64,000 nucleotides of DNA from Actinomycetota bacterium (lineage in GTDB: Bacteria > Actinomycetota > Acidimicrobiia > IMCC26256 > PALSA-610), in contig SXHN01000122.1 of assembly GCA_005773635.1 (NCBI GenBank), positions 62,001-126,000 of the forward strand, written 5' to 3'. How positions within the stretch are numbered: the first letter of the stretch is position 1; each line of letters begins with the position of its first letter. Shown here one piece after another: positions 1 to 9,135 of this stretch. A program made the position numbers and the translations under genes. The notes below the pieces were generated by a model that was given only the letters and a program-made list of their open reading frames with translations, was not told the DNA's origin and did not search any database.

Positions 1-5
1 TGAAC

Positions 6-1277
6 ATGCTTGAACGCTCTGCTCGAATCATTGATGGCGACGAGCCAATGACAATGCACGGCCTGATGTCGGGGTCGCAAGGCGAGCTCCACGAAGTTGC
101 CGACGGGGTCGCGCTCATCGATGCCTTTTCCAACGTGATTGCATTCTCAACGGATCGCGGCTTGACCCTTTTCGATGTGTCGCATGAACTCTTCGCACCG
201 ACCGTCTTGAAATCGTTGCGAGAGTGGACCCAACAACGAGTCGATACCGCCGTGTACACCCACGGCCACGTGGATCACGTGACCGGTTCGAAAGTTTTCG
301 AGGCCGAGGCTGCAGTGGGAAGCACCGGTCACATCAACTTCGTCGGCCATGAAGCCGTCGCGCAACGGTTCGATCGCTATCAGCTGACCAACGGCTACAA
401 CGGTCACATCAACATGCGCCAGTTCCGCCTCCCCGAACCCGCGTTCCCGAGCGATTTTCGTTATCCCGATATCCAATACCGAGATCATCACCTGCTCGAC
501 GTAGGCGGCACGCATTTCGAACTTCATCACGCCCGCGGCGAGACCGACGATCACACCTGGGCATGGGTGCCCGACCAACGAGCAGTTTGCGTCGGAGACT
601 TGTTCATCTGGCAATTCCCGAACGCAGGAAATCCACAAAAAGTGCAACGCTACGCATGGGATTGGGCCGTGGCATTGCGGGCCATGGCCGCGCTCGATCC
701 GGAACTATTGCTGCCCGCACACGGCCCGGCAGTCGGCGGCGCTCACTACGTCAACAGCGTGTTGATCGACACTGCAACTGCCCTCGAATCGCTGCACACG
801 CAAGTGCTCGAACTCATGAATCAAGGTGCGCGCTTAATCGACGTCGTTCACAGTGTTCGGCTTCCAGAGTCGCTGGCGGGCAAGCCCTACCTGCAGCCGA
901 CCTACGACGAACCCGAATTCGTCGTACGCAATCTGTGGCGACTCTACGGCGGTTGGTACGACGGCAACCCCGCGAACCTCAAACCAGCCAACGACGTAGC
1001 AATCGCCACGGAAACCGCAGCACTGTGTGGAGGCGCAATGGCGCTCGCCACGAAGGCGGAATCATTGGTAAACACCGACTTGCGACTCGCCTGCCACTTC
1101 GCCGAGCTCGCGGTACTCGCAGAACCCGACAACGTTCGCGTGCATCAGGTACGCGCCGCCGTCTACGAGACTCGGCGCGACCAAGAGCGGTCATTCATGG
1201 CGAGCGGGATCTACCGCACCGCAGCACGTGACTCGCGACAACGATTGCGGGAACTCGGCGCCAATGATGCATCTTGA
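6..1277 (+). CDS. MBL-fold hydrolase, alkyl-sulfatase-like
   Basis: ORF with THGHVDHVTGSKVF metallo-beta-lactamase motif and alkylsulfatase-dimerisation-like C-terminus; the true start may lie upstream of the window. Confidence 0.75.
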   Translation: MLERSARIIDGDEPMTMHGLMSGSQGELHEVADGVALIDAFSNVIAFSTDRGLTLFDVSHELFAPTVLKSLREWTQQRVDTAVYTHGHVDHVTGSKVFEAEAAVGSTGHINFVGHEAVAQRFDRYQLTNGYNGHINMRQFRLPEPAFPSDFRYPDIQYRDHHLLDVGGTHFELHHARGETDDHTWAWVPDQRAVCVGDLFIWQFPNAGNPQKVQRYAWDWAVALRAMAALDPELLLPAHGPAVGGAHYVNSVLIDTATALESLHTQVLELMNQGARLIDVVHSVRLPESLAGKPYLQPTYDEPEFVVRNLWRLYGGWYDGNPANLKPANDVAIATETAALCGGAMALATKAESLVNTDLRLACHFAELAVLAEPDNVRVHQVRAAVYETRRDQERSFMASGIYRTAARDSRQRLRELGANDAS

Positions 1278-1334
1278 CGCACGGCAGGGATTCACAGTTA
1301 GCTAGTAACGACGCCTAGCGAAACTCGGTGACGA

Positions 1335-2477
1335 ATGGATCGCGTACGCATTGGAATTCTCGGCGCGGGCAACATCGCCCCGCTCAACGTTGCGGCATAT
1401 CTCGCCCATCCGCGTTGTGATGTGCTTGCGGTGTGCGACAACCGCGAAGAAAAAGCACAGGCGGCGGCCACCAACTGGGGAGTACCGAAGGTGTATACCG
1501 ACATCGACGAAATGCTCGCCGATGATGATCTCGACGCCATTGAAATACTCACTCCCACCATGCTGCACAAAGAACACGTGCTCGCAGCGTTGAGTGCGGG
1601 CAGACACGTCAGCGTGCAAAAGCCGATTGCCAACACCGTTTCTGACGGCATGGAGATGGCAGCAGCCGCGTTAGCTTCGGGCAGAACGTTGCGCATCTCA
1701 GAGTGCAACTTCGGCTACCCGCCACTCGTGAAAGCCAAACAACTCGTAACGCAGGGCGCGATCGGGCATCCCACAATGTGCCGCATCAAGACGGTCGTTG
1801 GAAAAACCGATACGGCATTCCAAAACGGGCTCGATCCGTCTGGTTACACCTGGCGCTTCAACGATCAAAGCCCCGGCGGACATCTCTTCGACGACATGGT
1901 GCACAAATACGGCACCGCGCTGTGGCTTTTCGATCAAGACATCACAAGCGTGCAAGCAATCGTGCGCCAAGCCCCAGCGTTCTTCGAAGCACCCACGGCC
2001 GCGATCTGGGAATACGAACGCGACAGCTTGCTCGGCATGATGGAAGTCACATATGCCCCCAACATGAATATGCGTAGCAGTTTCTACGGCGCCGATGAAT
2101 TCTTCGAGATCCAAGGCACCGACGGATTCATTTGGGTGACGCGCTGCACCGGCGAGATGCTCGACCTCGCGCCGCTCATCGTGTACCACCCCGACGGCAG
2201 CACCACGGAGTACCCCGATATCGAGTCGCGTTGGGATTCGGGCTTCAACCACAGCGGCACGGCATTTATTGACGCGCTGCTCGATGGCACGCCCGACCCT
2301 GAGATGACACCCGATATGGCGATCAAAACATTGCAATTTTGCTTCGCCGTGTACCAAGCAAGCATCGAACGCGGCCCCGTCGACCCTCGCACAATTACTG
2401 GCAGCGCCTCACCACCGTGGTGGCCACCCGACCTTTCGAACTATTTCAACGACATGAAGGAATACGGCTCGCGTTAG
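1335..2477 (+). CDS. Gfo/Idh/MocA family oxidoreductase
   Basis: N-terminal Rossmann GILGAGNIAP, EILTPTMLHKEHVLAALSAGRHVSVQKPIA motif. Confidence 0.88.
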   Translation: MDRVRIGILGAGNIAPLNVAAYLAHPRCDVLAVCDNREEKAQAAATNWGVPKVYTDIDEMLADDDLDAIEILTPTMLHKEHVLAALSAGRHVSVQKPIANTVSDGMEMAAAALASGRTLRISECNFGYPPLVKAKQLVTQGAIGHPTMCRIKTVVGKTDTAFQNGLDPSGYTWRFNDQSPGGHLFDDMVHKYGTALWLFDQDITSVQAIVRQAPAFFEAPTAAIWEYERDSLLGMMEVTYAPNMNMRSSFYGADEFFEIQGTDGFIWVTRCTGEMLDLAPLIVYHPDGSTTEYPDIESRWDSGFNHSGTAFIDALLDGTPDPEMTPDMAIKTLQFCFAVYQASIERGPVDPRTITGSASPPWWPPDLSNYFNDMKEYGSR

Positions 2478-2508
2478 TCGCGGCGCCGACACTGCACTGT
2501 CATCAATC

Positions 2509-3183
2509 TCAATCGGTTGATCGGTTGCCAGCAGCTTCGCTCGAATCGTCACTGGCATCGTCGCTGGCATCGTCAGGGGAATCTCCACTGGGGCGAGCGT
2601 GGTTGAATGCGCGCGCAAGCAATGGGGTCGATGCATCGAGCACGTCGCCCAAATCTTCATCGGTGGCGTATCGCGGCATCCACGAAGTTGGTTCATCCGC
2701 CGGCGTTTCGACCGCGGGTTCAACAACGGCGGTTTCCGCAACCGCGGGTGCCGCAACTGCAGCCCGCGGCGCGTCGACTGAGTTCGCGGTAGTGGCGGGT
2801 GCCTCAAAGAGATTCGGCACTTCGTGCCAACGCTTTTTCGCGGCTGGCTTACGCTTCTTCTTGGCCGGCTCACGGGCGGGCAACAGGTCATCCGAGGCAC
2901 TCGCCGCAGTCGCCGGTTCGCCAGTCACCAGTGCCGCAGCCGGCCCATTAGGGTCTGCAATGGGCACCGCGACGTCGACACTCACGACTCGATGATCAAT
3001 GCGTTCCCAATTCTTGGGAGGGGCCATCCCATCGGCGTGGCGCGTGCACAAATCACCGGCGCGCGGCATGCCATCTTCGATTGGATTGAGCCACACAACG
3101 CAACGGGTCGCATCGAAACTGAACGTTGCGGTGGCGACCGCGTTGCACCCTGGGCGCCCGCAGTGCCTACGCATGACGCGCAT
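2509..3183 (-). CDS. DUF3499-like protein
   Basis: MRRHCGRPGCNAVATATFSFD...CTRHADGMAPPKNW; internal ATG (3183 or 3174) chosen over the longer ORF. Confidence 0.7.
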   Translation of the reverse strand: MRVMRRHCGRPGCNAVATATFSFDATRCVVWLNPIEDGMPRAGDLCTRHADGMAPPKNWERIDHRVVSVDVAVPIADPNGPAAALVTGEPATAASASDDLLPAREPAKKKRKPAAKKRWHEVPNLFEAPATTANSVDAPRAAVAAPAVAETAVVEPAVETPADEPTSWMPRYATDEDLGDVLDASTPLLARAFNHARPSGDSPDDASDDASDDSSEAAGNRSTD

Positions 3184-3274
3184 AGTAGTTGACAGAGTCG
3201 CCGCTTCTGATCCGCTGCGACGGCCCAGACGGGCGTTCCCACGCGCGCAAAGACGCGTGTGCGAGGATCGCGCC

Positions 3275-3724
3275 ATGGCAACCGGAGCGGTGTGGAATCA
3301 CCTGGGGCAATGTGTCGGCGATCTTGAACGATCTCGCCGCTTCTACGAAGAAGTCTTAGGGTTTACGTTTTGGCGCCAAATCGCGCCTCCCGACGAGAAT
3401 TCCGCGCGGCTGCTCGGCCTCGACGGAGCCCTCGGCATGACCGCCTGCTATTTGCGACACGGCAGTTTCGTACTTGAACTTCTGCACTTCAGCGCACCCG
3501 AACGCCATCACACGGCAGTTCGACGTTCCATCGACGAACCGGGTCTCACGCATATCTCGCTGTCATGCGACATCGAATCCGTCTGCGCACGGGTCAGCGA
3601 CTTTGGCGGTGAAGTGCTTCACGACACCAATATCGGCGTCGCAGTGTTCATCCGCGACCCCGACGGCCAACTTGTGGAACTGCTTCCTCTGTCGTACGCC
3701 GAGTACGTGGCGACCGTCGAGTGA
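3275..3724 (+). CDS. VOC/glyoxalase family protein
   Basis: VWNHLGQCVGDLERSRRFYEEVLGFTFW and VFIRDPDGQLVELLP motifs. Confidence 0.85.
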   Translation: MATGAVWNHLGQCVGDLERSRRFYEEVLGFTFWRQIAPPDENSARLLGLDGALGMTACYLRHGSFVLELLHFSAPERHHTAVRRSIDEPGLTHISLSCDIESVCARVSDFGGEVLHDTNIGVAVFIRDPDGQLVELLPLSYAEYVATVE

Positions 3725-4554
3725 GCCTCACCGTCCGGGTGCCCGCGAGCACCGCGAATCTTGGACCGGGCTTCGACACATTAGGGATGGCGCTTTCGCA
3801 GTACCTCGACTTCACCTTCGAGCCCGTTCCATCTCCGGCTATCAACGATGTTGGCGCTACCAACGACGAACACCATCTCGCCATCAGAACCTTTCGCGGC
3901 GCAGGAGGGACTGGGCCAGCTTCAGTGCGAGCATCTTTTCCTGGCGGACGCGGCATGGGGTTCTCGGGCGCAGCACGCGTCGCTGGGATCATTGCGGCTG
4001 AGCTTCAGCGTGGCGAGAGTCTCGACGATGCACGCACCACTGCGCTCGTCAGCGCCGGAGAACTCGAAGGCCACACCGACAATGTCGCAGCAAGTGTGTT
4101 CGGTGGGGTGATGGCTACGGCAGGAACAACCGTTGTGAAAATTCCGCTGGGCTTCGACCCCGCGGTCGTCGTGTGGGTGCCAACAACCGAAACCTCGACA
4201 AAAAAGTCGCGCACATCGTTACCGAGCCATGTGGCTTTCGAAGATGCGATCTTCAACGTCGGTCGGGCAGCAACGCTCGTCGCCGCGTTCGCGGCCGGCG
4301 ACACTGACGCATTGAGAGCGGCCAGCGAAGACCGACTGCATCAGGCGCAAAGGTTTGCCCACGTACCAGAAAGTGAAGCCGCGTACCTTTCACTGCTCGC
4401 CGCGGGTGCCTGGTGCGCTTGGCTTTCAGGGTCGGGGCCGAGCATTGCCGCACTGTGCGCACCCCACTCAGTAGATGACATGATTGCCATCCTGCCAGCG
4501 ACCGGACGCTGTGTGAGTGCCACCATCGACACCGAAGGAACAAGACTGCTATGA
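3721..4554 (+). CDS. thrB: homoserine kinase (GHMP family)
   Basis: VRVPASTANLGPGFDTLGMAL signature, GTG start overlapping the upstream stop by 4 nt. Confidence 0.85.
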   Translation: MSLTVRVPASTANLGPGFDTLGMALSQYLDFTFEPVPSPAINDVGATNDEHHLAIRTFRGAGGTGPASVRASFPGGRGMGFSGAARVAGIIAAELQRGESLDDARTTALVSAGELEGHTDNVAASVFGGVMATAGTTVVKIPLGFDPAVVVWVPTTETSTKKSRTSLPSHVAFEDAIFNVGRAATLVAAFAAGDTDALRAASEDRLHQAQRFAHVPESEAAYLSLLAAGAWCAWLSGSGPSIAALCAPHSVDDMIAILPATGRCVSATIDTEGTRLL

Positions 4555-4567
4555 AACGCCAAGCCTC

Positions 4568-5323
4568 GTGAAACTCGAAGGTAAGCACGTTGTCGTTACG
4601 GGCGCGGCAAGTGGCATTGGAGCGTCGCTCGTCGAACGATTCACGAAAGAAGGTGCCGTCGTGGTCGGCGCAGATCTTGCGACGACAAACATTTCGTGTG
4701 GCGACGCTGTCGCCTGCAACGTTGCAAGCGATGATCAAGTACGTGACCTCATTGATGGCGCCGAGTCGCGAAACGGACCAATCGATCTGTTTTGTTCCAA
4801 CGCCGGGATCTTGGGTGGTTTCGGCGCCGTGGAACTCAGTGACGACGACTGGCAACAGGTCATCGACGTCAATTTGATGGCGCACGTGCGCGCGGCTCGC
4901 CACCTAGTGCCACGAATGTTGGAGCGGGGCGGCGGCTATCTCTTACAGACGGCATCGGCAGCGGGGTTGCTCACACAAATCGGGTTGGCGCCGTATTCGG
5001 TGACGAAGCACGGAGCCATCGCATTCGCCGAGTGGCTGTCGATCACCTACGGCGACCGTGGCTTGAAAGTTTCGGTGTTGTGTCCCCAAGCGGTGCGCAC
5101 TGGGATGACCGCGGGGACCGATGACGGTGGTGTCGCTGGCGTCGATGGGATGTTGGAACCCGACGTCGTGGCTGATTCGGTCGTGAACGGCCTCGCTCAT
5201 GAACAGTTCTTGATTTTGCCGCATGCCGAGGTGGCCGAATATTTCAAGCGCAAAGCCAACGATTATGACCGATGGATCCGTGGCATGCGCCGACTGCAAT
5301 CCCACTTCCCGAACGGCGCGTAG
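4568..5323 (+). CDS. SDR family oxidoreductase
   Basis: VVTGAASGIGASL, NAGILGG, YSVTKHG motifs; GTG start. Confidence 0.88.
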   Translation: MKLEGKHVVVTGAASGIGASLVERFTKEGAVVVGADLATTNISCGDAVACNVASDDQVRDLIDGAESRNGPIDLFCSNAGILGGFGAVELSDDDWQQVIDVNLMAHVRAARHLVPRMLERGGGYLLQTASAAGLLTQIGLAPYSVTKHGAIAFAEWLSITYGDRGLKVSVLCPQAVRTGMTAGTDDGGVAGVDGMLEPDVVADSVVNGLAHEQFLILPHAEVAEYFKRKANDYDRWIRGMRRLQSHFPNGA

Positions 5324-5348
5324 CACGACAACCGCGCTAAGTCCGGCG

Positions 5349-6035
5349 TTACACCTCGAGATCAAGACTCGTTTCGAGTTGCGGAATGCTGCGCAACGAT
5401 CGCTTCAACTCCGCGAACCCATGCATGGTTGCGATTTCCCAGATCGCGTTCCATAGCGGAACTGCACGTTCCTTCGGCGGCACCTCGGCGATCACCGGAC
5501 CGAAGAACGAGAACAGTTCGCCGTCGCGGTTGAAACTGATAATGGGCGTGCCAAGGTTGTTACCAGTCCGCCGTAAGGCCTCATCTCGTTCGGCGCGCAA
5601 CACCACATCCCAGCTTTCGTTGTTCGCTTCGCCGATGTACTCATCGGCAACGCCAACGCTGCGCAGGTAATCGGGGAAGCCCTCTTCCCAATGGTCGGTG
5701 AGCTCCTTGCGCCGCCGTCGTACGTGCACATCGCCGCCGAACTGCGTATACAGCGCTCCCATTGGCTCAATGCCCTCTTGATCGCGTATTGCAGCGGCCA
5801 CCCTCAACAATTTCAGCCCCGAGCCATGACCAGCGATGTAGCGGTCGGGGAAATCCGTGTCGTAGTTCTTGTGTTCGTTCAGCAACCGCAAGCAAATGAA
5901 CCGCCAGTTCACGGTTAACCCCGTCTGCTTCGACACCTCCACAACCCAGCGCGATGTGAGCCACGCCCAAGGACACACTGGATCCCAAAAAAACTCGACA
6001 TCAGTCTCGGGCGGTGCGGCCACGGTTGCAGTCAT
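5349..6035 (-). CDS. DsbA-fold protein, mycothiol-dependent nitroreductase (Rv2466c-like)
   Basis: VEFFWDPVCPWAWLTSRWV CPWA active site and family-like body. Confidence 0.75.
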   Translation of the reverse strand: MTATVAAPPETDVEFFWDPVCPWAWLTSRWVVEVSKQTGLTVNWRFICLRLLNEHKNYDTDFPDRYIAGHGSGLKLLRVAAAIRDQEGIEPMGALYTQFGGDVHVRRRRKELTDHWEEGFPDYLRSVGVADEYIGEANNESWDVVLRAERDEALRRTGNNLGTPIISFNRDGELFSFFGPVIAEVPPKERAVPLWNAIWEIATMHGFAELKRSLRSIPQLETSLDLEV

Positions 6036-6080
6036 GACGACACGCTACGCCCAGGCCCTCCCATTCCGCTTTTGCGCGCG

Positions 6081-6106
6081 TGGGAGCGCCCATTTGGGCG
6101 CTCCCA
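6081..6106. promoter_or_regulatory. perfect palindrome TGGGAGCGCCCA-TT-TGGGCGCTCCCA in a divergent intergenic region
   Basis: 12-bp arms, 2-nt centre, between genes starting at 6035 (-) and 6144 (+). Confidence 0.6.
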
Positions 6107-6143
6107 GCGGATCAGAAGCTGAGTGGGCCGGTAAGAATGGGAG

Positions 6144-7565
6144 ATGACGGGAGCTTTTGATCGTTCGGCGATTGCAGCAGTTATCGAGACGGCACGGGCT
6201 GCGCTGCCAGACACGCAACGAGATCTCGAAGCACTCGCCCGGATCCCAAGTATTGGTGCCGACCCTGCGCACGCACGCGACGTCGTCAGAAGTGCCGAGC
6301 TCACAATCGCGATCTTGCAGGAACACGGCCTCGAGAATGTTCGAATGCTCGATCTCGACGGTGCGCACCCAAGCGTCTTAGGCGAATGGATGCACGCCGA
6401 CAACCCGGATGCGCCAACAGTCTTGCTCTACGCGCACCACGATGTGCAACCGCCCGGAGTCGTCGCCAACTGGACAAGCGATCCATTTGAACCCGTTGAG
6501 CGTAACGGTCGGCTATATGCCCGCGGCGTCTGCGACGACAAGGCTGGCGTATTGGCACATGCCGCAGCCGTCAAAGCCTGGCTGGATACACACGGCACGC
6601 TGCCATGCAACGTCAAAGTCTTCATCGAAGGCGAAGAAGAAAGCGGCTCTCCCAACCTGGAACGTTTCCTCACGACGTACAGCGAAGATCTTCGGGCTGA
6701 TGTCTTTGTGTTAGCAGACGCAGGCCAATGGAAGGTCGGCGAACCGGCCATCACATATATGTTGCGCGGCCTCGCCACAATCGACGTCACCCTTCGCGCC
6801 CTCGACGGCCCAGTGCATTCGGGCATTTTCGGAGGCGCAGTTCCCGACCCAACAGTCAGCCTGGCCAAACTCATCGCATCCATGGTCGACGAACACCTCG
6901 ATGTTGCGATCACCGGGTTCGGTGACGACGTGCGGTCACTCACCAACACGGAACGTCAACGCATCCTCGATCTTGGTTCATCCGCGGAGTCGTATCTGCG
7001 TGCCGCCGGAGCACGACCGGGAGTGCTGCCTGCGGGTGATCCAGCGATCAACGTGTTCGAACGAGTGTGGGCACGTCCGAACCTCACCGTGATCGGCTTC
7101 GATTCACATCCACTCGCCGGCAGTTCCAATCAAATCGTGGCAGCAGCCACCGCTCGGTTGAGCTTCCGACTCGCAGCAGGCCAAGACCCACAACGGGCCT
7201 GCGACGCCATCACTACACATATATATGCACACGTTCCATGCGGCCTGGAAACCACCGTCGTGGTCCACGAAGCAGTGCCAGCCTGGACAACCAATCCAGT
7301 CGGGCCCGCCTTCGAAGCCTGCGAACGCGCGCTCACGGCTGGCTTCGCAAAGGCCCCGGTCGCAGCAGGTATGGGCGGGTCGGTTCCCTTCGTGGGGCCG
7401 TTTGTCAACGCATTCGGCGGTATCCCGGCCCTGCTGATCGGCCCCGAAGACCCCCACTCACACGCACACGGCGAAGACGAAAGCCTGCACCTCGACGACT
7501 GGCGCAAACTCATCGAAAGCGAAATCCACCTTCTCGCCGAGTTGGCATTGACGCCGCTTCGCTAG
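6144..7565 (+). CDS. M20 family dipeptidase/metallopeptidase
   Basis: LLYAHHDVQPPG, RGVCDDKAGVLAH, IEGEEESGSPN motifs. Confidence 0.88.
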   Translation: MTGAFDRSAIAAVIETARAALPDTQRDLEALARIPSIGADPAHARDVVRSAELTIAILQEHGLENVRMLDLDGAHPSVLGEWMHADNPDAPTVLLYAHHDVQPPGVVANWTSDPFEPVERNGRLYARGVCDDKAGVLAHAAAVKAWLDTHGTLPCNVKVFIEGEEESGSPNLERFLTTYSEDLRADVFVLADAGQWKVGEPAITYMLRGLATIDVTLRALDGPVHSGIFGGAVPDPTVSLAKLIASMVDEHLDVAITGFGDDVRSLTNTERQRILDLGSSAESYLRAAGARPGVLPAGDPAINVFERVWARPNLTVIGFDSHPLAGSSNQIVAAATARLSFRLAAGQDPQRACDAITTHIYAHVPCGLETTVVVHEAVPAWTTNPVGPAFEACERALTAGFAKAPVAAGMGGSVPFVGPFVNAFGGIPALLIGPEDPHSHAHGEDESLHLDDWRKLIESEIHLLAELALTPLR

Positions 7566-7593
7566 ATACCGGCCGCTTGGGCGGCATCTCGAT

Positions 7594-9036
7594 TCAGCGC
7601 AACGAGTGTCGCAACACTGACCCCGCCGCGTTCCATCCGCACATACCGTGCACACCTGGCCCCGGCGGCGTCGACGCCGAACAGAGGTATACGCCTTCAA
7701 TCGGGGTGCGGTACGGGTCGAATGAAGGTCGACCCGTAGGGCGAAACAGCAACTGCATGCCATCGCTCGCTCCCCCGCTGAAATCGCCCCCATGCAGATT
7801 CGGATTGCCGGCCTCAAGCTCGGCAGGTCCGAGCACGCGACGCGCTTCCACGACCTCTGCGAAACCAGGAGCGAATCGCTCGATTTGAGCTTCAAGGTTG
7901 GTGAGCAGTTCGGATCGTCGTTCGCGAAGATCGATTCCCTGAGGCACATGGCAGTAGGCCCACGCTGTATGCATCCCCGTTGGCGCTCGGGTCGGATCTG
8001 CGACCGACGGCTGCCCGACGAGCACAAACGGCCGCTGCGCAACCTGCCCTGCGGCAACCGCGGCTTCGGCGGCGGCAATCTCAAGCATTGTTCCACCCAG
8101 ATGCAATGTGCCGGCCAAGCGACAATCTGGCGAGGCCCAAGGGATCGGTTCTCGGAGCGCGTAATCAACTTTGAACGCGCCCGCTCCGTGTCGAAAACTC
8201 AATAGACGCCGACGGTATCGAGCATCTAGCTCCTCACCGCAGATGTCGCTGAGAATTCTCGGGCTCACGTCGAACAACGTTGCGCGGGCGCGAGGCAGCT
8301 CCGAAAGCGAGGTGACACGATGTCCCGTGACAACCGTTCCACTGTGTTCCTCAATGACACGAACCAAAGTATCTGCGATTGCCTGCGACCCGCCGCGAGC
8401 CACAGGCCAACCCACCACGCCAGCGGCGGCACCCAACATCAAACCCGCGCCGCTGGTCTGCAACCGTTCCAACGGCACCGCGCTGTGCGCGGCCAAGCCT
8501 GCAAATAGCGCCCGCGCCGCGCCGCCATCAAAACTTGACGCAACTTTGATCGCCGGCCGCAATCCCTGGACCCCGAAACGCGCCAGCGCGAACGGGTGAG
8601 GAGGCACCCGAACCACCGGAGCAAACGTCGCGGCCACCAACTTCTCCCAGTCACCGGCGATCACATCGAAGCGACGCTTCCATCGCCTCCCATCCGGTCC
8701 GAGCGACGCGACCGTGCGTTGCGGATCACGATCGAGCACGGCGGCACGCTCGCCTCCCAGCGGGTGCGCGAGTGCGATCGGCGCGTGCACAAACTCAAGG
8801 CCGCGCTCGGTGAGTGCGAGCGCGCGGAATGCAGGCGATGCCGCGCCGAACGGATGGACGCTTGAGCAATGATCGAGCCGAAATCCAGGCCACACCGAAG
8901 TGTCCGTTCGCGTTCCGCCCCCGATTTCATTGGCGTTTTCAAACACGCACACCGAGTAGCCGGCCGTGGCAAGTCGCGCCGCCGCGGTCAAGCCGTTGGG
9001 CCCAGCACCCACCACAACAACATCAAACTGACGCAT
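7594..9036 (-). CDS. FAD-dependent NAD(P)/phytoene-desaturase-like oxidoreductase
   Basis: FDVVVVGAGPNGLTAAARLATAGYSVCVFE dinucleotide fold; SASTPPGPGVHGMCGWNAA C-terminus. Confidence 0.85.
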   Translation of the reverse strand: MRQFDVVVVGAGPNGLTAAARLATAGYSVCVFENANEIGGGTRTDTSVWPGFRLDHCSSVHPFGAASPAFRALALTERGLEFVHAPIALAHPLGGERAAVLDRDPQRTVASLGPDGRRWKRRFDVIAGDWEKLVAATFAPVVRVPPHPFALARFGVQGLRPAIKVASSFDGGAARALFAGLAAHSAVPLERLQTSGAGLMLGAAAGVVGWPVARGGSQAIADTLVRVIEEHSGTVVTGHRVTSLSELPRARATLFDVSPRILSDICGEELDARYRRRLLSFRHGAGAFKVDYALREPIPWASPDCRLAGTLHLGGTMLEIAAAEAAVAAGQVAQRPFVLVGQPSVADPTRAPTGMHTAWAYCHVPQGIDLRERRSELLTNLEAQIERFAPGFAEVVEARRVLGPAELEAGNPNLHGGDFSGGASDGMQLLFRPTGRPSFDPYRTPIEGVYLCSASTPPGPGVHGMCGWNAAGSVLRHSLR

Positions 9037-9086
9037 CGGCTGTCACGACTCTGGCGTCCGACGGGGGGATTTCGCCATATTTATAA

Positions 9087-9114
9087 CTAGTTCTTTCGAG
9101 CTATTTCGAACTAG
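9087..9114. promoter_or_regulatory. inverted repeat CTAGTTC-N14-GAACTAG, candidate operator
   Basis: perfect 7-bp arms in the divergent intergenic region. Confidence 0.35.
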
Positions 9115-9135
9115 GGTGGTTCGGCCCGATCGAAC

